64,000 bases of DNA from Sequoia sempervirens (GCA_007258455.2 VDFB02270651.1:493142571-493206570), one strand, 5' to 3'; shown: positions 1-12,289, counted from the stretch's first letter. Notes: generated from the letters alone by a model not told the origin. Numbers and translations are program-made.

Positions 1-335
1 TATTTTTTATTCAAACAAGGTATGTCAAGTAATACATCGAGTCTGAATCATAAGGGTACTACTAAAATAAATATTTATAATAAGCTAGTTATTTTCAACA
101 AAATTGATAATATTGTTAATTTGTTGTCACATATTTTCTAGGAGATCAAACCAAGAAATGAGTTGAATGTGCATAGTGTTTGCATAGAATTTTTATAACT
201 GAAAATGACAGAGAAATTTGAATATAGAACGATGGAGAAATTTCTCAAGCAAATGAAGTATCAAAAATAGTGGGAAAATAATCAAGAAATTCTAGACTTG
301 ACCATTATTCCTATAAAGTTGAAACTTAAAAAAAA

Positions 336-575
336 GGAAATTATGTAGGTGTTATAAAACATGAAAATATACATAATAGTATAGACATCTATGACCACAA
401 GTATAACTATCTATGGCTAGGGACCTTTGATACAATAGAAGATATTGCTTACTCTTATGATAAGGTGGCCATATCTATGAAAGGCGTCAACACAATGACC
501 AATTTATTCTATGGAAATTTAGAGGCAATCAAGTTCATGTCCAACCAAGCTATTATCCCCTTATCAAATTTCTAG
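336..575 (+). pseudogene. Degenerate AP2 domain (AINTEGUMENTA-type second repeat) fragment
   Basis: One open frame from 336 to a TAG at 573-575 reads like the second AP2 repeat of the AP2/ANT subfamily. A YVGV start is followed by the core WLGTFDTIEDIAYSYDKVAI, then a GVNTMTNF block that corresponds to the family's G(L/V)NAVTNF. AP2 domains bind DNA in plant transcription factors. The frame is closed upstream by TAA at 327-329. No first AP2 repeat, start codon or splice-supported exon was found, and conserved basic DNA-contact residues near the N-terminus are missing. It is best read as a gene fragment or decayed pseudogene. The AP2 rather than ERF subfamily assignment rests on the GVNTMTNF block. 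An isolated surviving exon of a divergent gene cannot be excluded. Confidence 0.62.
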
Positions 576-814
576 CCTACCTCAAAAGTAGACCTTATGT
601 ATGTTTATCCCACCAATATCTTACAATCAAAGTCTCAAGATTTAGAGTAAAGAAACAAATTGAACTGAATATCTACACCTCAATGCTATGAAATATGAAC
701 ATTCTATGAATGTGGGGAAATCATGCATATGTGTTATAAAATTCCCATGGTGTCATTATATTATAGAAATCAAGGACTCAAAATTCAAGCAACATTGATG
801 GCTTAAAATACTTG

Positions 815-985
815 ATATAACATAAGAGGTTTCTTATACTTATGATGTTTCTTCCATACTAATGAGATACATCATGAAAATTATAAATTCCTCCATATGA
901 ATTAGATCCATGTAAGTTCATTTCCAACCAACCTATTATATCCTTACATGATTTGGCTTATTTCTCTAAAGTACATGCATATTAT
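815..985 (+). pseudogene. Second, more decayed copy of the AP2-like fragment
   Basis: A VSYTYDVSSILMRYIMKIIN stretch aligns position for position with the AYSYDKVAISMKGVNTMTN block of the fragment at 336-575. Downstream, DNA around 915-960 (aagttcatttccaaccaacc) resembles 531-556 (aagttcatgtccaaccaagc). Stops and frame changes interrupt it. It is probably an old tandem duplicate of the upstream AP2 fragment, inferred only from this internal comparison. Confidence 0.3.
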
Positions 986-1036
986 ATTTGATGGGCCTAG
1001 GAAATAACTAGTTTTATTCCTTTTAGTTTATGTCTT

Positions 1037-2674
1037 TGTGTTGCCAAAAAATATATAGTTGACATTTTTATGCTCACTTGAGTCTTTCTAGTGGACTTTG
1101 GCTTGATTTTTCCTAGATTTAATGTTGTAATGTGGCTGACACGTTCACATTAGGTCTTGGACCCTTGTGAATCATTAAGACTTCTAGGATGTCTTCTAAA
1201 GGTGTTGTGAAGTGTTGTAACACACTTTCACACTTTTCTAGGACCCTTTCATCATAATTCACTTAAATAACCTCTTTTTATTACTTACCAAGTCTTATTT
1301 TAAAGTGTTGTAAAGTGTTGTAACCCACTTTCACACTTTTCTAGACTTGTCTTCACTAATTCAACCCTTTCTCATGTTTAAATGACCCCTTAATGCATTT
1401 TTTGACTATTTTTAAGTGTGTTTTTTAGGATATTCCCATTAGATAACATTTAATGCCCTGTAATTCCCAACACCCACTTAATTTGCTTAAGTGGGACTAA
1501 GTTTCCAATAGGGGCGACTTAGTCCTTTTTGGCACAAAATTCAAAATGGTTTTAAAATTATGGCAGGATTTTGTCCTCTAACCCTCAAGAGGTCGGCCTG
1601 TGATGTGTTATTTTTGGGAAATTTAGTAAGAACAAGTATAAATAAGGGTTTTTCCTCTCATTTTAACACCTAATTCATTCAAGCATTCACTCATCCAATC
1701 CTTCAAGCAATTCTCAAGTATTCAAGCACTCTAAGCATAATCAAGTCATCCATTGGAGCACTTCATTGCATATCTTCATATTTTCAACATCAAGGAGTGT
1801 GGTAAGTTTATGGCATTTGCATGTTATCTATTTATCATTCTCTTTCCATTTCATTTCATTGTTTAGGGTCTGATTACCAAAGTGGGGTTTGACTAAGGCA
1901 AACCCCTATTCTCTAACCCTCAACCATTTTTCCCCCCTTTGCATGTGTGTTTGCAAACTTTGTAGGCAAATTTGTCAAGGAAATAGGTGTTGAAAAGTGG
2001 TCAAGAATTCTTCAAATTCAATCAAGTCAACACAACCCTAATTCAAGCTTGGAGAGACTTTTTATCCCATTTTCTATAGAATTAAGTGTGGACACCTATC
2101 AGAAAAGCAAGTACAGACCTGAGGCTTCAAGATTTTGTCTCGAGATTCCTGAAATATGTAGGAGGACTAAGTCTCCACTAGTGGTGGATTAGTCTCACTT
2201 CTAGGCCTAAAAGGTGGTTTTTGCATTTTTGGATACCCATTTGGCAGATTCCTGTTCTGGCAAGTTTTCCCGAAACTGGAACTAAGTTGCCTAGCTTGGC
2301 ATAAGTGTCCCAGTCAACATTTTCATTTAAATTTCCATGATTCCAGAATCTCCCAACATCAAGTTTTAGATTCCAGGTGCACCTCTCTGATTTTTTTATG
2401 TTCTTTCATCATTTACTTGCATTTTTAGGTGTTTTTGCATATCATAATGTGTTTTCCAGCACTTTGCATTTCTTAGGTTTTGCATTATTAAATCATATTA
2501 TTTTCATATCAATGCAGTAGTACATCATAATTAGGCATAATACATCTCATTTATATTAACTTTGAGTGTTGAAATTTGCATTTTGGACCCCATTCAATCC
2601 CCCTTTCTCCTTTTAGGTGAAAAACCCTAGAAGGAGCAAAGCATTGTGTGGGCAATCCAAAATCATTGTCCACA
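1037..2674 (+). repeat. 5' LTR of the LARD-like element
   Basis: This 1638-bp repeat matches 4444-6065 along its whole length. It starts TGTGTTGCC and ends TCCACA. A TATA-like box lies at 1637-1647. An 80-codon open frame inside it (1947-2192) begins at GTG rather than ATG and is not considered a gene. Confidence 0.87.
1637..1647 (+). promoter_or_regulatory. TATA box of the 5' LTR
   Basis: The sequence tataaataagg is conserved in the other LTR copy at 5043-5053. A TATA box about two-fifths of the way into the LTR is where a retrotransposon U3 promoter is expected. Transcription would start roughly 30 bases downstream. Activity is unknown. Confidence 0.55.
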
Positions 2675-2688
2675 TTTTGGTGAACAAA

Positions 2689-3057
2689 GGTCATTTTTCC
2701 TTTGTTTTGTGTTTTCCTTTTGGGGATGACACAAAGCATAGAGACACCCTATGTCTCTTCCATGTTGACCCAAAAGGTCATTTTTCCTTTGTTTTGTGTT
2801 TTCTTTTTGGGGATGATGCAAAGCGTGAGAGACGCCCTATGTCTCTTCCATGTTGACCCAAAAGGTCCTTTTTCCTTTCTTTTTTTTGTTTTCCTTTTGG
2901 GGATAACGCAAGGCATTGAGACCGACATGTCTCCTTCATGTTGACCCAAAAGCTTTTCCTTTACTTTCGTCTTTTCATTTTCTTTTCGCTTGTGTTTTCC
3001 TTTTAGGGATGATGCAACACATTGAGACCGCAATGTATCTTCCATGTTGACGCAAAA
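2689..3057 (+). repeat. Tandem array of about four 87-bp units
   Basis: Units begin at about 2689, 2776, 2864 and 2951. Each runs from a 'ggtcatttttcc' type start through 'ttttggggatgac(g)caaagc' to 'tctt(c)catgttgacccaaaa'. The last unit is about 107 bp, and a weaker fifth unit may follow to about 3180. The array lies just inside the 5' LTR, where an untranslated leader or packaging region would be. Similar arrays are common in non-autonomous LTR elements; a function here is not shown. Confidence 0.85.
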
Positions 3058-3943
3058 TAGACTTTATTTTTCTTTTCTTTTTGCTCTCTTTGTGTAATTC
3101 TTCCAGTTCTATGTATTTGGGGAATGATGACAGTTCTGAGCTCTTTAATAAAAACATTGTAGCAACAAACATACTGACCCCAAATCCATAGATCCCTTAT
3201 GTGTTTGGTGTGTTACTTTTTTGGGGGAAACCCCTCTTTCTTTTCTTTCTCTTTCCTTTGCATGATGCAACCTTACTCAAAAACGTATGAATTGGCATAG
3301 GGGTTTTCCAAGTTGGCTCTCATGTCTTGTTTCTTTTTGCATTTTTCATTTGCTACTTTAAAGTAATTGTTCACAGAATTGTGTGTAGCAATTCCTTTAA
3401 AGTGGGGGCATACATTGGCATTATTCATTTGCAATTTTCTTTTTATTGGCTCTTAATGCAGCCTTGTCACCTTATATGATGCGTTTGTCAATTTATGGAT
3501 GACATTGGGTGTGATGTCCTTCATAAGCGTGATCTATCTTAGCATATTACATTCCTCTTGGTGGCCTGATGCGATGTAATGTATCCCCTAAGTTGAAAAT
3601 ATTTTATTCTTTGATGGGTCCTCTCTTGGAGACATTAGACACAATGTTCCCTAAGTGATAGACCTCGCATGAACTAGACAAGACTCATTTGAACGCCTTT
3701 CACATTTTACAGTTTTGCATGTTGCATTTTACATGGCCACTGTGCATAACACAGCTTACATGCATGTGGTGCCTTTGCATTTGTTCATGAGTTCTAAGCA
3801 TATGAAGCTTTGCTTGTCTCATGAAGCACGAAATGACATTGTCTTTGTGGTGCCTTATTAAAGTTATCAAGAGGTATAACTTTGATATGGTTGAGCAGGA
3901 AGCCCATTCCAAGGCACGACTTTCCCCATAGCCACCTTTTGGG

Positions 3944-4171
3944 ATTTCTCACCTCGTAGACAACCAAAATTTTTGTGGCCCTAGAGTGAGTATGTTGTAG
4001 ATTTCTCACCCCGCGGACAACCAGAAGTTTTGTGGCACAAGAGTGAGTATGTTGTGGATTCTTCACCCCGTGGACAATCAGAAGTTATGTGGCCCTAGAG
4101 TTAGTATACTTGGGCCTTCTCACCCAGTGGATAGCCATAAGTTTTGTTTCCCCAAAGTGAGTACACATTTC
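3944..4171 (+). repeat. Tandem array of four 57-bp units
   Basis: Units start at 3944, 4001, 4058 and 4115. The shared pattern is 'ttctcacccc-g-ggacaaccagaag-ttgtggcc---gagtgagtatgtt'. The period is exactly 57 bp (19 codons), so frames stay open through the array on both strands. The last unit is the most diverged. It lies in the interior of the LARD-like element, about 270 bp before the 3' LTR. Confidence 0.88.
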
Positions 4172-4428
4172 TTATTTCAAACAAATAGCCTAGATTTGAT
4201 CCACAACGAGCTGGAAATACGATTGAAGCTTTCTTTCATTCCTTTTCATCATCATGTGTGTTCCTTTGTGCTTATGTTTGGTTTGCCATGGGATCATGAT
4301 CTTGGGGGATTGATCATCCCTCTTTATTATTGTTGTCTCATCTTACCAACGTGTGTGCATTAGGATCCCTCTCGATGTGCATGTTGGGCTACTTTAGTGA
4401 GAGTTTGAAGCAAGTTCATCCTCTCACT

Positions 4429-4440
4429 AAAGTGGGGGCT
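4429..4440 (+). other. Polypurine tract of the LARD-like element
   Basis: The sequence aaagtgggggct lies three bases before the 3' LTR start. A nearly identical box, aaagtgggggca, occurs at 3399-3410 inside the element and may be a duplicated tract. Confidence 0.7.
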
Positions 4441-4443
4441 TAA

Positions 4444-6065
4444 TGTGTCACCAAAAAATGTATAGTTGACATTTTTATGCTCACTTGAGTCTTTCTAGTG
4501 GAATTTGGCTTGATTTTGCCTAGATTTAATGTTGTAATGTGGCTGACATGTTCACATTAGGTCTTGGACCCTTGTGAATCATTAAGACATCTAGGATGTC
4601 TTCTAAAGGTGTTGTGAAGTGTTGTAACCCACTTTCACACTTTTCTAGGACCCTTTCATCATAATTCACTTAAATAACCTCTTTTTATTACTTAACAAGT
4701 CTTATTTTAAAGTGTTGTAAAGTGTTGTAACCCACTTTCACACTTTTTTAGACTTGTCTTCACTAATTCAACCCTTTCTCATGTTTAAATGACCCCTTAA
4801 TGCACTTTCTGGTCATTTTTTAAGTGTGTTTTTAAGGATATTCCCATTGGATAACATTTAATGCCCCCTAATTCCTGACACCCACTTAATTTGCTTAAGT
4901 GGGACTAAGTCGCCAATAGGGGCGACTTAGTCCTTTTTGGCACAAAATTCAAAATTGTTTTAAAATTCTGGCAGGATTTTGTCCTCTAACCCTTGAGGTT
5001 GGCTTGTGATGTGTTATTTTTTGAAAATTTAGTAAGAACAAGTATAAATAAGGGTTTTTCCTCTCATTTTAACACCTAATTCATTCAATCATTCAAGAAA
5101 TTCTCAAGTATTCAAGCACTCTAAGCATAATCAAGTCATGTCCATTGGAGCACTTCATTACATATCTTAAAATTTTCAACATCAAGGAGTGTGGTAAGTT
5201 TATGAAATTTGCATGTTATTTATTTATCATTCTCTTGTCATTTCATTTCATTGTTTAGGGTTTGATTACCAAAGTGGGGTTTGACCAAGGCAAACCCCTA
5301 TTCTCTCTAACCCTCAACCATTTTTCCCCCCTTTGCATGTGTGTTTGCAGACTTTGTAGGAAGATTTTTCAAGGAAATAGGTGTTGAAAAGTGTTCAAGA
5401 AGTCTTCAAATTCAATCAAGTCAACACAACCCTAATTCAAGCTTGGAGAGACTTTTTATCCCTTTTTTTGCAGACTTAAGTGTGGACACCTATCAGAAAA
5501 GCAAGTGTAGACCCGAGGCTTCAAGATTATGTTCCAAGATTCCCAAAATCTGTAGGACTAAGTCGCCACTAGTGGTGGATTAGTCCCACTTTCGGGCCTA
5601 AAAAGTGGTTTCTGCATTTTTGGATACCCATTTGGCAGATTCCTTTTCCGACAAGTTTTCCCGAAACTGTGACTAAGTCGCCCAGCCTGGTGTAAGTGTC
5701 CCAATCAAAATTTTTAGTCAAATTTTGAGGATTCCAGAATCTCCCAACATCAAGTTTCAAATTCTAGGTGCACCTCTCTGATTCTGTTCTATTATTTCAT
5801 CATTTACTTGCAATTTTAGGTGTTTTTGCATATCACGGTGTGTTTTCCAAAACTTTGCATTTCCTAGGTTTTGCATTATTAAATCATCTTATTTTCATAT
5901 CGGTGGATTATTACATCATAATTAGGAATAATACATCTCATTTACATTAACTTTGAGTGTTGACATTTACATTTTGGACCACATTCAATCCCCCCTTCTC
6001 CTTTTAGGTGAAAAACCCTAGAAGGAGCAAAATATTGTGTGGGAAATCCAAAATCATTCTCCACA
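4444..6065 (+). repeat. 3' LTR of the LARD-like element
   Basis: This 1622-bp copy of 1037-2674 starts TGTGTCACC and ends TCCACA. Its TATA-like box is at 5043-5053. Small indels and substitutions separate it from the 5' copy. Confidence 0.87.
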
Positions 6066-6070
6066 GTATT

Positions 6071-7838
6071 TTAAAATTTCAAGTTGCTTATCTCATAGAC
6101 AATAATGAACCTTATATATCTTTTATGTCTTTTATGTATCCTGAACTAGACTTTACCATGTGAAAATATAATTATGATATGACAATGTTTGTATGGATAA
6201 ATGTGTGAATGTTTATGAAATTCAATATGATTTTGTGTTAATTCATGTTTGATTAATGATGTGTATACTTTAGATGAAACTAACCTCTTACAAGCAAAAA
6301 AACTGTAGCTCACAACAACTGGATTGACCAGCAGGCCTGCAATCAAAGGATATCAGGCAAATTTTAGGGAAGAGTCCAGAATGTTGACAATGTGATAGTT
6401 ACAAGAAATAATGAAGATGGTCATTGAAGTAGTCAATCTTGAGCCACTAAATCACCAATAAGATGATATGAGGAAGAAAAAGTTTGTATTGATAAGGAAG
6501 CCAATGTGATTGTTTTCATAGAGCATGTCTCCATCAAATCGTTAGGGTAGACTGTCAATCCTATTTGTCTTCTTCTATCTTTTTCAGTTATAGTTTCAGT
6601 TGCAAAGACTTTGTATCTCTCTATTTTGAAGGAGAGTGGACATCTATGTCTAATTTTTTTAATTCCTTATGCAAATAAAACTCTTCCCAAGCCTATATTT
6701 TTGGATTGGTGGTTGAGGAGTAGATCTAGTTAAAGATATATGTTTTGATAGTTATAGTTTTATTTTACAAACAATACTTTATTGTTAGTTTTATGTTATG
6801 CACTCATGAATGAGAAATCTATGAAGATTCTTGTCATATTATAGAGTTCAGTTATATTTAATAAAGTTTTTCCAGTTTATTGTTATGATTATTTGATTCC
6901 AGTAGCACATACTTGATTTATCCTATGGGTACAACAACTCGTGCAAGGGCCACTCAAGGTATTGTTCACCCACCTTTTGTTATTAGATTAGATGTTTACA
7001 TTGTTACATTCATTTCAAGTAGATTCTTAATTACATGCACATGAATGATATCTTGTATCATGAATTGTGCTCTATAATATGTCCTTGAGTCATTCTCCAG
7101 AGAGGTCAATTAGTTAGAAGTAAGAGTCAATAGTGTTAGTAAATTACATATTTTAGGTTTAGTAGTTAACAGTTATAGTGTTAAGCTAAAGGTACCTGTA
7201 GCTTCAATAACATATTAAGTTATCTCCCTTGTTTTGAAATTTAACACTCTATTTACTTTTCTAACCTTTACTATTTTCTTGTACATGTGTAAACCACCTA
7301 TACTCATTGATATAGGACTTGTAGAGTCCATGAATGCACATACAATGCTAGCATCATCAAAAGCTTACAAATTGAGCTAATTGATAATTAAATGAAGTCT
7401 TTGCAAGGGTTTAGTGAATTGTTCAGTTAGGAACTACTCCTTTGAATTGTGTGTTTAGCACCAAGTTGATTGAGCATTAGTAGAGGCCTTATATTTTTAG
7501 CACCATTGTTGAGGATGGTGCTACATTCAGGGTTCTCTTGCATAGCTTTCATAGTTTTAATGTTTTGATTTCAGCATTGGGATAATTAGGTTTTAATCCA
7601 TCAACATGTAAAAACATTTTACTAAAATTGTGCAAGAGCATATGATCCAAAGAGTTAGAACTATTGTATGCGGAGGTGACAAGACAATCTAGGATGATTT
7701 CTCCCCTCAACACATGAAGATTTAGAGGATACTAGCCATCAAAGTGAACAGAGTGAGGGTATTCCTAAAGAAGAATCATCCCTAACGCCAATATCCACAT
7801 CAGATATAGAGCAAACTTCCCATACATAAATCATCACC
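6071..7838. other. Non-coding interval; possible 5' remnant of the next gypsy element
   Basis: No intact gene is visible. A short frame opening at 6927 (MGTTTRARATQGIVHPP) has the basic, low-complexity look of some gypsy gag leaders. It may be the decayed 5' part of the element at 7839-9588. No 5' LTR matching 9013-9588 was found here. Confidence 0.35.
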
Positions 7839-8700
7839 ATGGGTGATGATGTAGTGGAACACCCACCAAAGCACATGACTTTTGAGTTCCCCATTGCCAA
7901 CCAAGAGAGAGTAACTACCCTAAAGAATATGCCACCTTCAACATTACCTATCTTCTATGGGTTGGTGGAGGATCCAAATACCTTCCTTTTTTATTTTAAT
8001 GTGCTATGTAGAAGTTATGATTATACTATAGATGCACATTGGCTCAAACTATTCCCAACAACATTGAAGGATGTTGCTTTGAGATGGTTTATGGGTTTGG
8101 AAAGAGATGGTGTTCCAAATTGGAATACCATGAAGATAAATTCCTTGGAAAAGTACCAGGACTATTGTAGAGGAATAGACAGCAAGAGAGATGAGATCTT
8201 CAAGATGTCACAAAAGGAGGATGAATCCCTGAAAGACTACATGGAAAGATTCACTTTTACCTTAATAAATCCCACCAGAATAGACTCTTTGATGAGTCTT
8301 TAAAGCTGATATTCTTAAGGGGGGATTAATGAGGATTATATGGATGTACTTAACCTCATTGGGGTAGTAGATATCTCTCAAGCACCATTTGAGGATATTT
8401 TCAAGGCATGTAGGAACTATTCAAGGTCTTTCACAAAGAAGATTAGAGGAGACAAGACATCTTCCATCAACAAACCATCCAATAGAGTCTCAAGAGTTGA
8501 ATTGAGTAATTTTTTGCCAAATATAAAGGAGGATATTATCATCCATCTTTCTACACAGTTAGACACCCTCCATATTAAAAGGAAGCAAAAGGGAGCAGTA
8601 GCTCTTACAGAATATTGCCCACATTGTAGACAAAGAAAGACTAATTGCAAGTGTAAGAAGGTGGCTAGTATATCTGAAGATAAGCAAGGGATATCAGACT
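7839..8700 (+). pseudogene. Ty3/gypsy gag remnant
   Basis: The ATG at 7839 opens 154 codons that match the plant gypsy capsid layout (Retrotrans_gag). An LKLFPTTLKDVALRWF block is followed by NTMKINSLEKY, then KMSQKEDESLKDYMERF. A frameshift near 8282 moves the frame. The second part (8340 onward) continues with DVLNLIGVVDISQAPFEDIF and ACRNYSRSF, the usual gag C-terminal region, and ends with a degenerate knuckle, CPHCRQRKTNCKC. Gag would form the virus-like particle. No protease, reverse transcriptase or integrase follows; only about 300 bp separate it from the 3' polypurine tract. The element either lost pol by deletion or is a non-autonomous derivative. Confidence 0.8.
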
Positions 8701-9012
8701 TTCATGCATTGGAAGGTGAAGATGGAAAAGTATTCTATATTGAGGGGAGGATGCATGGTCTCTATTCTTCTCTCTTATGGGGGAGTCTTTTTCCTTGTAT
8801 GGGGTTTTTTCCTTCTCCATCATCATTGAGAGCATTATTGTATCTTATCTCTCTTTTGGGGATGAGTTTTGTCCTACTAGGTTTTCTCTTTTTCTCCGTT
8901 TGTGAGAGATTGCATTTGCATTTGTACATGGGTACCTAAAATGGCCTCATTACTGAGACCCATCTTTAAGTCATTTGCATAATCGCACTCCCTAAGTTAT
9001 ACTTAAGGGGGG

Positions 9013-9588
9013 TGTTGGTGTAAATAAGTGTTTTACCTATCTAGGTCCTATTTACATGTTAAGTCCACTTAGGTCTTAAGATGGTATCTTTCTAGTTAGT
9101 GTTATTTGACACTAGATCTTAGATCTTATCTTTTGGCATTTAATGCTTGTGTCCTAGGCCATTTAATATTTATTAAGGTAGTTGTCTCATTATACAAGAT
9201 TAAGACACATGCCAATATCTTGTCTAATCCTATCTCACAACTTGCCTTTATAAGAAAGGCATCATATGTACAATATAATTTCAATTTGGAAATCTTGTAT
9301 TCATAATCATAACATGATATTTCTGCCATTTCTCTCTTATGTAAATTATTGTTATCTTGCAGGTGATCCTGGGGTGTTGAGGAGTTCACTATAAACTCCT
9401 ACATGGTGTGCTAGTTATCTTGGGTATTATTTGTTTAAATAGAGGATTCATATAGAAGAACGAGTTTTCAATGGGATATATTGAATTGAGCATTAAGGAG
9501 GTTGCACCCTTAAAGAGACTAACACTATATTGTAATGTGATTATACCAAATCAATGCAATATTGCTCATTATGTTCTCAATTTCAACA
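9013..9588 (+). repeat. 3' LTR of the gypsy remnant
   Basis: It begins TGTTG and ends CAACA, giving 5-bp inverted termini over 576 bp. A polypurine tract (aaggggggtg) sits directly upstream at 9004-9012. A TATA-like 'tttataagaaagg' lies near 9246. No second copy was found in the window, so the 5' LTR is lost. The end assignment rests on the inverted termini and the adjacent tract. Confidence 0.72.
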
Positions 9589-11640
9589 TTTATTTATTTT
9601 TATTTCATGTATTTGGATAATCTATTGCAATATGGAATATAACATTGACCTTTGATTTACTTTGGATATAAACTACCCTTGTAGAACTAAATTCGACGCT
9701 CATGACTTTGACCTTTGCACACAAAAATCATATGTGAAGTTCTAGTCACTTGAAAATTATCCACTTTGCCTCCTAGAATTTAAATATGTAAAACAAGTGG
9801 GGTTGATGGATATCTTGAGGAGTATGCAAGACAACGATCTTCTCCTTTGGTCAAATCCCTAATATTTGATTTAACAATATTGATGCAAAGATCAAAAAAA
9901 TAAAATTACACAACAGGGCTAATCTATCATTAAGTGTAGATGTTGATGTAAGCAAATGATGCAATGATGTGTTATGGTGCTCCTTGTGTGACAATGCAAG
10001 TTAACATGAGAGCTTGTGGTTAGATAGTGGTGGGTTAGGATTTGTTCTTTTATATAACACCTTAGCGCACAAGTTATCAAATTTCATGCTTGAACAATTA
10101 TATGAGAAGAGATTGACTTGGGTCCAGATTAAAATTTGAACTTAATAGTTGTGTGGTCATTTTTGCATCGTAAAAATGAACCAATTTTATTTTTCATACT
10201 TACAAATGCAACTCAAGTAAAAGAATAAGTACACTAGAGATCAAAATCCATCCTTAAAGACATGCAAATGGGATCAATTTATTATTCACAACCCAATTAA
10301 AATGAACCCAAAAAAATAGGAAAAAATTAACATATAAGTTTTTCACCCTTACACATTTAAATTAGATTTTTTAGTGAATAAACATCTTTTACGTCAAAGG
10401 CGTATCCAATATGAAATGGACCAACCTAATATGTGAAATCGATGGCTGATTATAATCAGGAGACGATTAAGCTGCTCCGGATGGTGCTTTTTCTACTGCT
10501 CTTTATCACATTTTTCAAAAAAATATGACAGTGTATGGTTGTCCCTTGTCTTGTGGTTGTATCGCATGTCCGAAGTGCAACTTGCATCTTAGGTAGGATC
10601 TAGCAACATTGGCAACACGTTGGCATTTAATATGAAACAACTATGATATTAAATATTACGTCGGTGATTTGATAGGTTACTTCAAATTCTTTGGCACACC
10701 TTTAATAATATTTACAATTGGGATTTCCTTTCTCATCATCACCGTCGCCATTGGTCTCACAATGTTGTTGCTTTGCCTTTTTCTAACATGGCAGAAAACC
10801 TTCCTAGCAAGAGCGCAAGGTGCCACACAAAGGCGAGGATAAAGAGATGTGCAAGGGAAACAACACACAGCCGCAAAGTTACACACCTGTCATCCCTTGT
10901 AAACATTCCCACCAAACCTTCCTATGTTACTTTTGTTCCAGGTTTATCTGCTCAACTTCCACCTGCATTTCAATCTTTTTTTTTTAGGTTTTTTACACTG
11001 CATCCTCTGTAAGCATTAGTAAAATGAAGTGGAACCTTCCAGGTCCATACATTGCGGTATGGAGAAGAGGACTCCACGGTGCATGTAAATTTGTTGTCAT
11101 TGTCTACAAATTTATTACCACCAATGTTGGGGCCCGGATGAATGAGGGATGAATCTTCCGTCCTATGTTTCTCTCTTGTTTCCACACCCATGCTGCCCTC
11201 AACATTCCTCGGATTCTTCAGGCTTTCTTTATTGCCTTCATTTTTGGACAACAAATACTAAAGTTAGTTACTGCAAACCCCTAAGTCCCTCAACTTTCGT
11301 ACACAAAAGACACAAATCAAGGGTTTGGTAATAATCTGTTGCAGGCTCTATGCTACAAATTGTTCGGCGTTCCCTCTATTAATGAGGTGACCTGCAAAAG
11401 CGTATCGACGACTATCTTGCATCTGTATCAATGCAAGACGATTAATCAAATCTCAGTGGTTCATCATTTTTCACCATGCTTTCAGTTGTTTTTTCCATTT
11501 TTTTTACTGCTTTCCCTATCGGTAATGGTTTCCACTCCTTCAAACTCTTCCTCGCTGGTATTGACCTTTCACTTCTCCATATTGGTGAGCTATAGGCTGA
11601 AAATAAGGTTTCGACGAAGATTTTAGAGTATGATAATTAA
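9589..11640. other. Non-coding interval, no recognisable gene
   Basis: Only short, unconvincing frames occur. A plus-strand frame starting at 10443 (MADYNQETIKLLRM) and a minus-strand frame at 10970-11254 look protein-like locally but match nothing I recognise and have no splice support. Confidence 0.5.
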
Positions 11641-11699
11641 AATGAAAATTATGGCCAAGATCTTAATAACGAGCACATTTAGGTTTTAACATTAGGGCA

Positions 11700-11956
11700 T
11701 CTTTTATTTTACGTAGTTAAGTATATATTAGCATAATCAATATATAATGTATATTTTATTTATATAATAAAAAATAAATTATAAATAACATAATTATATT
11801 ACTTATTATTATTATATATTATATTCGTTAACAATACTATTAAATACATATATAAAATTATTATACTTAATAATTAATATATTATATATATTTAATATAA
11901 TAGTAATATAGATTAAATTATTATATATAATATTATATATAGATTATATTATTATT
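11700..11956. repeat. AT-rich low-complexity tract at the LINE insertion site
   Basis: This is almost pure A/T with many tata and ttatta words. Its last 23 bases (11934-11956) are repeated exactly at 26687-26709. The tract resumes at 26710-26850 on the other side of the LINE, so it was one AT-rich region before insertion. Confidence 0.85.
11934..11956 (+). repeat. Left 23-bp target-site duplication of the LINE
   Basis: It is identical to 26687-26709 (starting tatatatagatt, ending attattatt). It abuts a T-run (11957-11962) that is the minus-strand LINE poly(A) tail. An exact long duplication plus poly(A) is the hallmark of target-primed reverse transcription. Confidence 0.88.
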
Positions 11957-12289
11957 TTTTTTAGTTAAATCACTGCTAAGGGGTAGCACCCTGTATTGCT
12001 TCAAAAAGGAGTTTACATGAGTTTTTGATAACCAAAAAAGACTTCCTTGATGGCCTTTCCTGCCAAAATGGCCATTCCTACATCCCTTTCCTAACCAATA
12101 TGTGTATGCATTTACAATTTTCAATATAAAATTGTTTGGTTGTGGCACAGGCTTTGCTTACTATCCCAAGACTGGCTGCAACTTACTAGACCCTAATACT
12201 TTGCTATCACTGTAATAAAACTATGGAAATACTAAAACTGTACCAGACCCAACATACTTCTTCAATCCTCATCATCGTCTGACTCTGTG

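Larger units (their letters stand above)
1037..6065 (+). mobile_element. Non-autonomous LTR retrotransposon (LARD-like), about 5.0 kb
   Basis: Two long direct repeats (1037-2674 and 4444-6065) begin TGTG and end CCACA. They flank a 1.77 kb interior with no gag or pol coding. The bases outside are gtctt (1032-1036) and gtatt (6066-6070), a 4-of-5 match for a target-site duplication. A polypurine tract (aaagtgggggct, 4429-4440) sits just before the right repeat, so the element is plus-oriented. A possible primer-binding site starts near 2678 (tggtgaacaaagg), but I cannot match it to a tRNA. Long LTRs with a non-coding interior fit the LARD class, which is mobilised by proteins from partner elements. 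The first 205 or so aligned LTR bases show six mismatches, so the insertion is moderately old. Confidence 0.85.

Noticed and set aside
1947..2192. 80-codon frame present in both LARD LTRs (also 5341-5583)
   Set aside because: It starts at GTG, not ATG, and the two copies differ by many amino-acid changes. LTR identity alone explains the shared frame.
2689..3057. Regular repeats resembling a CRISPR array
   Set aside because: Units are contiguous with no unique spacers, and the context is a plant LTR element.
10970..11254. 94-codon minus-strand frame
   Set aside because: Looks protein-like locally but ends in low-complexity sequence, has no recognisable motif and no partner exon.
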